Both the position numbers and the translations under genes were made by a program. A DNA stretch of 8,297 nucleotides from UBA2979 sp963694535 (GTDB taxonomy: Bacteria > Chloroflexota > Dehalococcoidia > UBA2979). The notes beneath the pieces are model-generated. The model did no database searches. It had not been told where the DNA came from and saw only the letters and a program-made list of their open reading frames with translations. Below are positions 1 through 6,911 of the stretch, piece by piece; position 1 is the stretch's first letter, and every line of letters begins with the position of its first letter. The stretch is from positions 1-8,297 of the forward strand of contig CAVODE010000077.1 in NCBI GenBank assembly GCA_963694535.1, given 5' to 3'.

Positions 1-703
1 CCGCTGTTTCAAGAGGCGAGCGGCGAACACCAAAATAGCTGCAGAGTTTGGTCGCTAGGCATTCAATAAGTTCATCAAACTCCACTTTAAGACCTAATGT
101 TTCAGTTGATGTCACGCCATAATTTCGGATTCCACAAGGGATAATTGAGTTATACCAATCAAGATCAGTGCTCACGTTAATAGCAAATCCGTGTTGTGAT
201 ATCCCGTTGCGCAGTCGGACTCCAAGGGCCGCTATTTTATTTTCTCCAATCCAAACTCCAGGCAGATTTGCTATACGCTTCGGATTTAAGCCGATTGTAC
301 GAAGCGCATCAATGATGACGGATTCGAGAGCTCGTATGTAATCGCCGATTCTCATTTGTCTGTTATTTAGATCGAACACCGGATAGCAAACGATTTGGCC
401 GGGGCCGTGAAAGGTGATATCGCCGCCCCTACTGCTTTGAACTAAGGGGGCAGCTAGCTGATTTTCGGGTCTTATCAGGTTGTTTCGATTTGCGCGAGCT
501 CCGAGAGTGTATACCGGATTATGCTCAAAGAATCCAACTTGTTCGATCTGACTTGTTGAGTCTTTTCGTGCCTCTAAGACAGACAGGTAAGCGTTATGTA
601 GCCAATCAAGACCTGCAGCATATTCGACTTGGTGCTGAACTGTAATTTGAGCTGTGCGCATGGCATAAGAGTACGGCATTTCAGCAGATGTGTTTTTAAG
701 CAT
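1..703 (-). CDS. lipB: Octanoyltransferase LipB (lipoyl-[acyl-carrier protein] transferase), 3' end off the window
   Basis: LipB moves an octanoyl group from acyl carrier protein to the target lysine of lipoyl domains; lipoyl synthase then adds the two sulfurs. It acts in the cytoplasm. The reverse strand reads open for 234 codons to the left edge, so the C-terminus is missing. Family signatures are all present: RGGDITFHGPGQ at about residues 92-103, the active-site lysine in NKIAALGVR (Lys156), HGFAINV at 171-177, and the active-site cysteine in IPCGIRNYG (Cys190). An in-frame TAG just upstream makes the ATG at 703 the first possible start. No Shine-Dalgarno is visible there, and ATGs at 679 and 661 are alternatives. 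From memory of E. coli LipB, whose RGG motif sits near residue 70, the 661 start (RGG near 78) fits the family length best. The gene is divergent from the pyruvate dehydrogenase operon, whose E2 is a natural substrate. The identity is secure; the exact start is not. Confidence 0.95.
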   Translation of the reverse strand, partial: MLKNTSAEMPYSYAMRTAQITVQHQVEYAAGLDWLHNAYLSVLEARKDSTSQIEQVGFFEHNPVYTLGARANRNNLIRPENQLAAPLVQSSRGGDITFHGPGQIVCYPVFDLNNRQMRIGDYIRALESVIIDALRTIGLNPKRIANLPGVWIGENKIAALGVRLRNGISQHGFAINVSTDLDWYNSIIPCGIRNYGVTSTETLGLKVEFDELIECLATKLCSYFGVRRSPLETA

Positions 704-724
704 GATCTACACTAGGTTACTTAG

Positions 725-745
725 TTAACAAAAAAGTTTTGACAA
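725..745. promoter_or_regulatory. Imperfect inverted repeat in the lipB/aceE gap, candidate operator
   Basis: The left arm TTAACAAAA (725-733) and right arm TTTTGACAA (737-745) flank AAG, and seven of the nine positions pair. The repeat overlaps a TTGACA (739-744) that could be the aceE -35 box, and it lies between two divergent, functionally linked genes. That is the position expected of a shared operator. It does not resemble the E. coli PdhR site (ATTGGT/ACCAAT) or the FNR site (TTGAT/ATCAA). The core is an A-run facing a T-run, so chance symmetry is a real alternative. Confidence 0.35.
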
Positions 746-769
746 ACGGCGTATGATTCCGAATATAAG
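739..769 (+). promoter_or_regulatory. Candidate aceE promoter region
   Basis: A perfect TTGACA lies at 739-744. The best -10 partners are poorly placed. TATAAG (764-769) has a 19-nt spacer and would start transcription almost at the ATG, leaving the Shine-Dalgarno untranscribed. TATGAT (752-757) would give a leader of about 14 nt that keeps the Shine-Dalgarno, but it lies only 7 nt from TTGACA. It would then need the weaker TTAACA at 725-730 as -35, with a long 21-nt spacer. A promoter is expected in this gap, but the exact boxes are unsettled. Confidence 0.35.
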
Positions 770-773
770 GGAG
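767..773 (+). promoter_or_regulatory. Ribosome binding site of aceE
   Basis: AAGGGAG sits 4 nt before the ATG at 778. It is a good Shine-Dalgarno match and supports that start. Confidence 0.7.
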
Positions 774-777
774 CAAT

Positions 778-3462
778 ATGTCGGATTTAGTTGACGCTAA
801 TGATCAAGTGGCGCGTCGTCTTGAGACCGAGGACTGGCTTAGCTCACTACGCGACGTGCAGCGGGAACAGGGTGGCGAGCGAGCGTCGGAAATCCTGAGC
901 CGTTTGCAAGTAGAGGCACAACGATCAGGAATCCACTTACCGGTCACATCTCAGACTCCGTATGTGAACACCATTTCCCACCATCACCAACCCTTGTTTC
1001 CAGGTAACCGACTCTTAGAAAGACGAATAAAGAGTCTTATTCGTTGGAATGCTATGGCAATGGTGGTTGAAGCTAACCAGGCCTCTGAGGGTATTGGTGG
1101 ACATATTTCAACGTACGCATCAGCGGCCACGTTATTGGAGATTGGCTTCAATCACTTTTTTAAAGGAGCAGAGCACAAAGATGGAGCAGATCTTATTTAC
1201 TTCCAAGGTCATGCGTCTCCTGGGATATATGCACGGTCTTATTTAGAGGGTCGACTTAAGCCAGACAAGCTCCATAATTTCAGACGTGAATTGAAGGGAG
1301 GGCTGCCGTCATATCCACATCCTCGATTGATGCCAGACTATTGGCAATTCCCGACAGTATCGATGGGGTTAGGGCCTCTTTCAGCGATCTATCAAGCTAG
1401 ATTTACACGCTATTTAGAAGGGCGAGGCCTAATTGCTGAGTCCGAACAAAAAGTATGGGCTTTTTTGGGCGATGGGGAAGTTGATGAACCAGAGTCACTT
1501 GGTGCCATTTCATTAGCAGCTAGGGAAAATCTGGATAACTTAATTTTCGTAGTTAACTGTAATTTACAGCGACTTGATGGGCCTGTTAGAGGGAATGGAC
1601 AGATTATTCAGGAGTTGGAAGCAGTTTTTCGTGGGGTCGGTTGGAACGTGATTAAAGTGCTTTGGGGTCAAGAGTGGGATGCGCTACTGGACCAGGATTC
1701 TGAAGGCTTGTTAGTCCAACGTATGGGGGAAATCGTTGATGGTGAGTATCAGAAATATACCGTTGCTGGAGGGGCTTACATTCGAGAACATTTTTATGGG
1801 GTCGATCCACGCCTATTGAGAATGGTTGCACATTTATCTGATGATGAACTCTGGCGAATGCGTCTAGGTGGCCATGACCCTGACAAGGTATTCGCCGCTT
1901 ATCAGTCGGCAGTGAATCACTCTGGTACTCCAACCGTGATTCTTGCTCGCACAATAAAAGGCTATGGTCTTGGGGAGTCTGGTGAGGGACGAAATATAAC
2001 TCATCAGCAGAAGCGTCTGAACGAAAAAGAGCTTCTAGATTTTAGAGATCGTTTTGAAATACCGCTGTCTGATGCTGAGGTTGTTGGAGCTCCACTCTAC
2101 CGACCGGCAAATAATTCTCCAGAAATAACCTACTTGACTGATAGGCGAAAAAAATTAGGAGGATATATACCCCGAAGAATAGTGAACCGTTCGTTAAATG
2201 CGAAAATTCCAGAGGGATTGTTCGATGATTTCTATCTAGGTTCTGGGGAACGAGAAGCTTCCACCACAATGGTATTCGTCCGGATGCTTGCTGCTTTAAT
2301 GGGTAATGACCTATTGGGCAGTAGCATCGTACCAATTGTTCCTGATGAAGCTCGAACATTTGGCCTAGATAGTTTCTTTAGAGAGTTTGGCATATACGCA
2401 CCGAAAGGCCAGTTATATGAACCTGTTGATGCGGGAGGGTTACTGTTTTACAAGGAAAGTAAAACAGGACAAATTTTGCAAGAAGGTATTTCTGAAGCAG
2501 GAGCACTCGCATCATTTTTAGCTGCGGGAACGTCAGAAATGACTCACGCGGTTACAACTATCCCGTTTTTTATTTTTTACTCGATGTTTGGTTTGCAACG
2601 AGTTGGAGACTTAGTCATGGCTGCTGCCGATGCTCGAGCTAAAGGCTTCTTGATTGGTGCGACTTCCGGGCGGACAACACTCAATGGTGAGGGACTGCAA
2701 CATCAGGATGGTCATAGTCAGGTTCTTGCCTCAACTATTCCGTCGTTAATTTCTTATGACCCAGCTTTTGCTTATGAGATTGCTATTATTTTGGCGGATG
2801 GTATTAGACGGATGTATGACGAAGGCGATGACGTCTTTTACTATCTCACCGTCTGTAATGAAAATTATGTTCAACCACCTGTTCCTGACGGAGATTTCGA
2901 TAAAGTCAGGGAGGGTGTCCTAAGAGGTATATACCGTTTCAAACAATCCGATTCACAAACCGATCAGCCTGACATTAACTTGTTTGGGAGCGGTGCGATC
3001 CTCAATGAGACGCTTGCTGCTCAAAAGACGTTGCTGAATTACGGGATTCAGGCTGATGTATGGTCAGTTACTTCTTACAACGAATTGAGACGTGATGCAC
3101 AATCTATCGAACGGTCAAATCGGCTACACCCAGAATTCGCACCTCAGAAATCATTTTTAGAGCGAAGTTTAGGAGACTCACCTGCGCCAGTTATTGCTGT
3201 ATCTGACTATTTGAAATCACTACCTGATTCAGTAGCAAAGTATGTGAATGCTCCCTTCACTTCACTGGGTACGGATGGTTTTGGACGGAGTTCAACGCGA
3301 GAGGAGCTCAGAGATTTCTTCGAGGTCTCTGCGGATCACATTGTTTTCTCTGCCCTATCCCAATTGCTCAGAGATGAACGAATTTTAGTGTCAGAGTTTC
3401 AAAAATATGTTAATGAATTGAACGTTGATATTAGTCAACTCGATCCAGCAACCGTTGATTGA
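778..3462 (+). CDS. aceE: Pyruvate dehydrogenase E1 component, homodimeric type
   Basis: This is the thiamine-diphosphate enzyme that decarboxylates pyruvate and reductively acetylates the lipoyl group of E2, the entry step of the cytoplasmic pyruvate dehydrogenase complex. At 894 residues it matches the homodimeric AceE family (E. coli 887) and aligns end to end from memory, with no break. Visible motifs are GGH (His109) and YFQGH (His145) of the active site, the cofactor-binding run from GDGE (231) to NCN (260-262), and RNITHQ (His409), the E. coli His407 equivalent. Further on are QEGISE (568-573), which supplies the cofactor-activating glutamate, and GEGLQHQDGH (637-646). The C-terminal domain keeps LGTDGFGRSSTRE (830-842). 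The N-terminal part (EGIGGHISTYASAATL) departs from the enterobacterial version. The ATG has a good Shine-Dalgarno. It is the first gene of the operon, 21 bp before aceF. Confidence 0.98.
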   Translation: MSDLVDANDQVARRLETEDWLSSLRDVQREQGGERASEILSRLQVEAQRSGIHLPVTSQTPYVNTISHHHQPLFPGNRLLERRIKSLIRWNAMAMVVEANQASEGIGGHISTYASAATLLEIGFNHFFKGAEHKDGADLIYFQGHASPGIYARSYLEGRLKPDKLHNFRRELKGGLPSYPHPRLMPDYWQFPTVSMGLGPLSAIYQARFTRYLEGRGLIAESEQKVWAFLGDGEVDEPESLGAISLAARENLDNLIFVVNCNLQRLDGPVRGNGQIIQELEAVFRGVGWNVIKVLWGQEWDALLDQDSEGLLVQRMGEIVDGEYQKYTVAGGAYIREHFYGVDPRLLRMVAHLSDDELWRMRLGGHDPDKVFAAYQSAVNHSGTPTVILARTIKGYGLGESGEGRNITHQQKRLNEKELLDFRDRFEIPLSDAEVVGAPLYRPANNSPEITYLTDRRKKLGGYIPRRIVNRSLNAKIPEGLFDDFYLGSGEREASTTMVFVRMLAALMGNDLLGSSIVPIVPDEARTFGLDSFFREFGIYAPKGQLYEPVDAGGLLFYKESKTGQILQEGISEAGALASFLAAGTSEMTHAVTTIPFFIFYSMFGLQRVGDLVMAAADARAKGFLIGATSGRTTLNGEGLQHQDGHSQVLASTIPSLISYDPAFAYEIAIILADGIRRMYDEGDDVFYYLTVCNENYVQPPVPDGDFDKVREGVLRGIYRFKQSDSQTDQPDINLFGSGAILNETLAAQKTLLNYGIQADVWSVTSYNELRRDAQSIERSNRLHPEFAPQKSFLERSLGDSPAPVIAVSDYLKSLPDSVAKYVNAPFTSLGTDGFGRSSTREELRDFFEVSADHIVFSALSQLLRDERILVSEFQKYVNELNVDISQLDPATVD

Positions 3463-3474
3463 AAGTTAGGTAGC

Positions 3475-3479
3475 GAGGA
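3475..3479 (+). promoter_or_regulatory. Ribosome binding site that sets the aceF start
   Basis: GAGGA lies 4 nt before the ATG at 3484 but only 1 nt before the in-frame TTG at 3481. The spacing favours the ATG. Confidence 0.6.
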
Positions 3480-3483
3480 ATTG

Positions 3484-4812
3484 ATGAGCGAAATTAGGTT
3501 ACCAGAGTTGGGTGAGGATATTCTCGACGCTGATGTGCTAAAGATTTTAGTTAACGTCGGAGATTACGTGCGAGAAAATGACTCGGTTCTTGAAATTGAG
3601 ACTGAGAAAGCCACGTTGGATGTTCCCTCTGAAATTGAAGGCTACGTCACTGAGATTATGGTATCTAGCGGTCAGGTAATCGAGGTAGGACAACTTTTGT
3701 TCGTGTTGAGTGAGGAGTCTAAGTCAAAAGTAGTTCCGTCAAAGATTCCAGACGCTGACTCAACTAGAGAGAGTTCAGAAGCACAAGTTGTTGAACCTGT
3801 GCCCACCGACCTTGATCAAAATCCAGGTTTAGTAACTGAGGAGATTCCTGAACCAATTGAGGTGCCGTCAGTGTCTCCTGATGTACTTGTAGAGCCTGGA
3901 TTATCCACTAGCTTTGGGCCATCAGCAGCCCCTTCAGTAAGAAAATTTGCTCGTGAGTTAGGAGTTGGACTGGATTCGGTGGCTGGTTCGGGTGATAGTG
4001 ACAGAGTCACCGAAGACGATATAAAATCAGTGGTCCGAGCACGGTCTCTTAATGTGGATTCCCGACCCTTGAACGAAACAAAAAACCTACCTGATTTCAG
4101 TGTTTTTGGTGATGTAACACGGGTACCAATGAGCCGTTTGAGGCGAACCATCAGCAGAAATATGTCTGTGAGTTGGACTACGATTCCCCATGTCACTCTT
4201 CAGCATTCAATTGATATTACTGAAATGGAAAATATCCGACAGAAATATAAGACGCAGGCGAAGGATGCTGGAGGACAGCTAACGATTACCGTCTTTATGC
4301 TGAAAATTGTGGCTGCCGCACTCAAGGCAAACCCGTTGTTAAATTGCAGCGTCGATCTAGAGAGCGAAGAAATAATTTATAAGAATTATGTGCATATCGG
4401 AGTGGCGATAGACACGGATCGAGGCTTGGTCGTCCCGGTTATTCGTGATGCAGATAAAAAAAGCATTATCGACCTTTCAGTGGAACTTACAGGCCTTAGC
4501 GCGCGGGCTCGAAAAAACGAGCTTTCTCTTGATGATTTTCAAGGTGGCACCTTCACCATCACTAATCTTGGTGGCTTTGGCACTGGATTTTTCTCTCCGG
4601 TTATCAACTACCCTGAGGTAGCCGTGCTCGGAGTTGGAAGAAGTCGGCAGGTACCAGCGCTACAGGATGACGGCACTTGGGTTACCGGTCTTGAAATTCC
4701 ACTATCTCTTGGACATGATCATCGAATTGTCGACGGTGCTGATGGCGCCCGATTTATGCAATGGATAGAACAAGCAATTCAAAACCCAATGATGCTGACG
4801 ATGGGGAGGTAA
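3484..4812 (+). CDS. aceF: Dihydrolipoamide acetyltransferase, E2 of pyruvate dehydrogenase, single lipoyl domain
   Basis: E2 is the core of the complex: its lipoyl arm takes the acetyl group from E1 and passes it to CoA, then is reoxidised by E3. Domains in order are: one lipoyl domain (about 2-77) with the modified lysine in ETEKATLDVPS (Lys42); a Pro/Val/Glu/Ser-rich acidic linker (about 80-145); a peripheral subunit-binding domain (about 146-184); and the acetyltransferase domain (about 212-442). The last has ITNLGGFGTGFFSPVIN (359-375) and the active-site motif HDHRIVDGADGARF (411-424) with His413 and Asp417. At 442 residues it is much shorter than E. coli AceF, which has three lipoyl domains. 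In the subunit-binding domain the usual GxGxxGR reads GSGDSDR, putting Asp173 where glycine is normal. The ATG at 3484 is preferred over the TTG at 3481. A pyruvate role over another 2-oxo acid is inferred from the adjacent aceE. Confidence 0.95.
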   Translation: MSEIRLPELGEDILDADVLKILVNVGDYVRENDSVLEIETEKATLDVPSEIEGYVTEIMVSSGQVIEVGQLLFVLSEESKSKVVPSKIPDADSTRESSEAQVVEPVPTDLDQNPGLVTEEIPEPIEVPSVSPDVLVEPGLSTSFGPSAAPSVRKFARELGVGLDSVAGSGDSDRVTEDDIKSVVRARSLNVDSRPLNETKNLPDFSVFGDVTRVPMSRLRRTISRNMSVSWTTIPHVTLQHSIDITEMENIRQKYKTQAKDAGGQLTITVFMLKIVAAALKANPLLNCSVDLESEEIIYKNYVHIGVAIDTDRGLVVPVIRDADKKSIIDLSVELTGLSARARKNELSLDDFQGGTFTITNLGGFGTGFFSPVINYPEVAVLGVGRSRQVPALQDDGTWVTGLEIPLSLGHDHRIVDGADGARFMQWIEQAIQNPMMLTMGR

Positions 4813-4815
4813 TTT

Positions 4816-6228
4816 ATGTCTAGTTTGTCTCCTCATATTGTAATTTTGGGCGCCGGTCCGGGCGGATATCCTGCAGCATTTTTAGCAAGTGAAATGGGCA
4901 TGAAAGTCACTTTAGTTGATTTAGAATCCCAGCCAGGTGGTGTCTGCCTTCATTACGGTTGTATTCCATCCAAAGCATTGCTGCACGCTGCGCATAGCCT
5001 CCATGTGGCTCACGAAGCTGCATCATTTGGTATTCATTTTCCAACTCCTGAGATTAATCTCGATAAATTACGAGGTTGGAAGGATAGTGTCATTAGCAGG
5101 CTCACGAGAGGACTTTCTCAGATTGCCAAGGCACGTGATGTGACCTTTGTACAGGGACGTGGTCGATTTCTCGACGATCAAACCTTACGTGTTGTTGCGA
5201 GTGATGAATTGACAGACATTAAGTTTGATTATGCGGTTGTGGCAACTGGGTCTAGGCCTGCACTGCTTGAGAACCTCCGTCTCGAGTCAGACTATATTTG
5301 GAATTCAACAGAGGCACTCTCTATACCAGAGATACCGGATTCGCTTTTAGTTATCGGTGGAGGATATGTTGGTTTAGAAATGTCCGGCGTGTATGGAGCG
5401 CTAGGGTCACGTATCACTATTGTCGAAGCAGCTAACGCATTACTTCCAGGAGTTGACTCTGATTTGGTGGATGTGATGGCTCTCCAGTTAGAAGATTATG
5501 TGGAGAATATTTGGTTGAATACCACCGTATCTAAACTAGTCGAAACTACAGATGGAATTATCGCAACCTTGTCTGGTCCGGATGCAGATCTTGTTGAGAT
5601 TCCATTTGATCGGGTGCTTATGTCTGTAGGCCGAGAGCCAAATGTAGAGAATTTAGGCCTGCGGGAATTAGAGATTGAGCTTACTGATTCGGGCTTCGTT
5701 AAAACGGACAAGCAAAAACGCACAAGTGTTTCGAATATCTTTGCGGTTGGTGATGTTACGGGGGGAGTGATGCTCGCTCACAAAGCGAGTCATGAAGCTC
5801 GAGTAGCGATCGAAGCAATTGCGGGTTTGCCCAGCGAATGGGAACCACCAGTTATTCCAGCCGTTGTATTTACTGAACCAGAAATTGCGTGGACTGGAAT
5901 TACTGAAACTGATGCGCGCCGACTGGGACTTGATGTCGAGATCAGTAAATTTCCATGGTCCTCTTCGGGTCGGGCTATCGCCTCAAATCTGTCTGGCGGA
6001 CTGACTAAAATTATCTCTGAATCAGGAACGGAAAGAGTTGTGGGTGTGGGTATAGTCGGGCAGGGTGCATCCGAGCTTATTGGTGAAGCAACACTTGCAA
6101 TCGAGATGGCCGCGCGACTGCAAGATTTGAAGTTGACGGTACATCCGCATCCGACCTTGTCCGAGACTTTAATGGAGGCAAGTGAGATATTTTTTGGTAC
6201 AAGCCCTCACCATATTGGACGCCGATAA
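4816..6228 (+). CDS. lpdA: Dihydrolipoyl dehydrogenase, E3
   Basis: This FAD flavoprotein reoxidises the dihydrolipoyl group of E2 and reduces NAD+. The sequence shows the FAD-binding GAGPGG (12-17), the redox-active disulfide in GGVCLHYGCIPSK (Cys44, Cys49), and ATGSRP (143-148). It also has the NAD-binding GGGYVGLE (181-188), the second FAD contact AVGDVTGG (310-317), and the C-terminal dimerisation domain with the catalytic pair in HPHPTLSE (His445, Glu450). At 470 residues it has the usual length and no extra N-terminal lipoyl domain. It starts 3 bp after aceF stops, with GGGGAGG (4803-4809) inside the end of aceF as Shine-Dalgarno, so translation is probably coupled. The location points to the pyruvate complex, although E3 is often shared with 2-oxoglutarate dehydrogenase and glycine cleavage; that sharing cannot be judged here. 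Confidence 0.97.
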   Translation: MSSLSPHIVILGAGPGGYPAAFLASEMGMKVTLVDLESQPGGVCLHYGCIPSKALLHAAHSLHVAHEAASFGIHFPTPEINLDKLRGWKDSVISRLTRGLSQIAKARDVTFVQGRGRFLDDQTLRVVASDELTDIKFDYAVVATGSRPALLENLRLESDYIWNSTEALSIPEIPDSLLVIGGGYVGLEMSGVYGALGSRITIVEAANALLPGVDSDLVDVMALQLEDYVENIWLNTTVSKLVETTDGIIATLSGPDADLVEIPFDRVLMSVGREPNVENLGLRELEIELTDSGFVKTDKQKRTSVSNIFAVGDVTGGVMLAHKASHEARVAIEAIAGLPSEWEPPVIPAVVFTEPEIAWTGITETDARRLGLDVEISKFPWSSSGRAIASNLSGGLTKIISESGTERVVGVGIVGQGASELIGEATLAIEMAARLQDLKLTVHPHPTLSETLMEASEIFFGTSPHHIGRR

Positions 6229-6268
6229 GGATCTAGAAGTAGGTGGCGAAACTAGTCAATCACGTGGT
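6229..6268. other. Convergent gap between lpdA and the doxX-like gene, no terminator seen
   Basis: Only 40 bp separate the two converging stop codons. The stretch holds three six-base palindromes (TCTAGA, ACTAGT, CACGTG), but no GC-rich stem followed by a T-run on either strand. Termination may be Rho-dependent or lie within the opposing gene. Confidence 0.4.
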
Positions 6269-6670
6269 TCAGTCACTAAAGAGAATTGTCTCGATGGCCA
6301 GTGTTTGGTCACCAATGGCAGCGATCGTCAGTGCTGAAACGACAAGTAGGATATCGAGCTCGTAACCTTGACTCTCGCCTCCTTGGAAAGACGCGCCAAG
6401 TTTAAATTTCTGCACATAAGTGGCTACAGACATATTTGCCGCGACCAGTAGAGCTGCAATAGGTGTAAATAGTCCGATTATGATGAGTAGGCCACATACA
6501 GTCTCGAGCGTAGCGACGAATCTTGCCAATATCTGTGGTCTAGGGAAACCTAAACTCGCGAACCACTGACCGGTGCCAGAAATTCCACGTCTCCATTTTC
6601 CGATTCCTGAGTCAAGCATGATAATGCCCAAGGTGATTCTGAGAGGAACCACAACAATATAAATATCCAT
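6269..6670 (-). CDS. DoxX-family small membrane protein
   Basis: This is a 133-residue hydrophobic protein with four likely membrane segments at about 4-20, 47-67, 70-86 and 103-121. The pattern is typical of the DoxX family: a GIGKWRRG-like loop after the first helix, LGFPRP before the second, ATLETVCG (Glu56) within it, and a GYELDILLV start to the last. DoxX proteins are poorly understood inner-membrane proteins, some linked to quinone- or thiol-related redox functions, so no reaction is assigned. The reading frame also extends to a GTG at 6691, adding seven residues. Neither start has a clear Shine-Dalgarno; I chose the ATG because it begins just before the first membrane segment, as is usual in the family. 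The gene converges on lpdA and diverges from the hydrolase gene, and appears to be a single-gene unit within this window. Confidence 0.85.
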   Translation of the reverse strand: MDIYIVVVPLRITLGIIMLDSGIGKWRRGISGTGQWFASLGFPRPQILARFVATLETVCGLLIIIGLFTPIAALLVAANMSVATYVQKFKLGASFQGGESQGYELDILLVVSALTIAAIGDQTLAIETILFSD

Positions 6671-6764
6671 ATTTGTCAAAATATCAAACACGCAAACATC
6701 GTATGGCTTAGTTCAACAATCTGGCTATTAGATTCTCAAGTTTTGATAGTTATTTTTAAATTGA

Positions 6765-6778
6765 GTAGATAACTCTAC
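6765..6778. repeat. Short inverted repeat in the doxX/hydrolase gap
   Basis: GTAGA and TCTAC flank TAAC, a perfect 5-bp pairing. An overlapping alternative (GAGT/ACTC around AGATA) uses 6763-6775. It lies about 95 bp upstream of doxX and 134 bp upstream of the hydrolase start. It could be an operator, but a 5-bp arm is common by chance. Confidence 0.25.
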
Positions 6779-6797
6779 GGAACTGAGTTTTGACGGT

Positions 6798-6814
6798 CGG
6801 CAATTAATCTGCCG
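6798..6814. repeat. Inverted repeat next to a possible -35 box
   Basis: CGGCA (6798-6802) and TGCCG (6810-6814) flank the seven bases ATTAATC. It sits directly after TTGACG (6790-6795) and before TACACT (6816-6821). If those are the -35 and -10 boxes of a plus-strand promoter, the repeat fills the spacer as an operator would. The spacer would be 20 nt, which is long for a standard promoter, so both calls are weak. Confidence 0.3.
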
Positions 6815-6872
6815 CTACACTGATAGCGTCCAGAATTATCGAAGCGTGTGATTTGCAAAAATATTAAATTTC

Positions 6873-6886
6873 AATTTGGGCAAATT
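6873..6886. repeat. Perfect inverted repeat in the hydrolase leader
   Basis: AATTTG and CAAATT flank GG, a perfect 6-bp dyad ending 11 nt before the Shine-Dalgarno of the hydrolase gene. It could be a repressor site. The 2-nt centre is too small for a good RNA hairpin, so a DNA-level site is the more likely reading if it is functional. Confidence 0.3.
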
Positions 6887-6897
6887 CAATCGTATAT

Positions 6898-6903
6898 GGG
6901 GGA
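6898..6903 (+). promoter_or_regulatory. Ribosome binding site that sets the hydrolase start
   Basis: GGGGGA lies 8 nt before the ATG at 6912. It falls inside the longer frame that opens at TTG 6876, which has no such site, so the ATG is preferred. Confidence 0.65.
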
Positions 6904-6911
6904 ATAGCAAT

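Noticed and set aside
704..777. PdhR operator upstream of aceE
   Set aside because: No ATTGGT-N3-ACCAAT-like sequence is present; the dyad at 725-745 has different arms.
1652..1954. Open frame on the minus strand inside aceE (100 codons)
   Set aside because: It lies wholly inside a gene with strong family identity, and its translation shows no recognisable domain. It is a shadow of the coding bias. The same applies to the minus-strand frame at 2042-2359.
3481..3483. TTG as the start of aceF
   Set aside because: It is only 1 nt from the GAGGA site; the ATG immediately after it has workable spacing and is the usual family start.
3816..4196. Minus-strand open frame of 126 codons inside aceF
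   Set aside because: It covers the linker and subunit-binding domain of aceF; its Ser/Thr-rich composition follows from the opposite strand. No ribosome site or domain supports it.
4937..5143. Plus-strand overlapping frame in lpdA
   Set aside because: It overlaps the conserved FAD and disulfide region of lpdA in another frame and has no recognisable content. The same applies to the frames at 1049-1246, 5819-6004 and 7453-7647 and the minus-strand frame at 5496-5723.
6229..6268. Bidirectional terminator in the convergent gap
   Set aside because: The palindromes are only six bases long with no loop or T-run, so they do not make a Rho-independent terminator.
6790..6835. Possible tRNA-like or small-RNA segment
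   Set aside because: The CGGCA/TGCCG stem stands alone; no acceptor, T-arm or terminator pattern could be found around it.
6876..6911. TTG start giving the hydrolase 12 more residues
   Set aside because: The extension contains the ribosome binding site for the ATG at 6912 and a perfect dyad, and adds nothing typical of the family.
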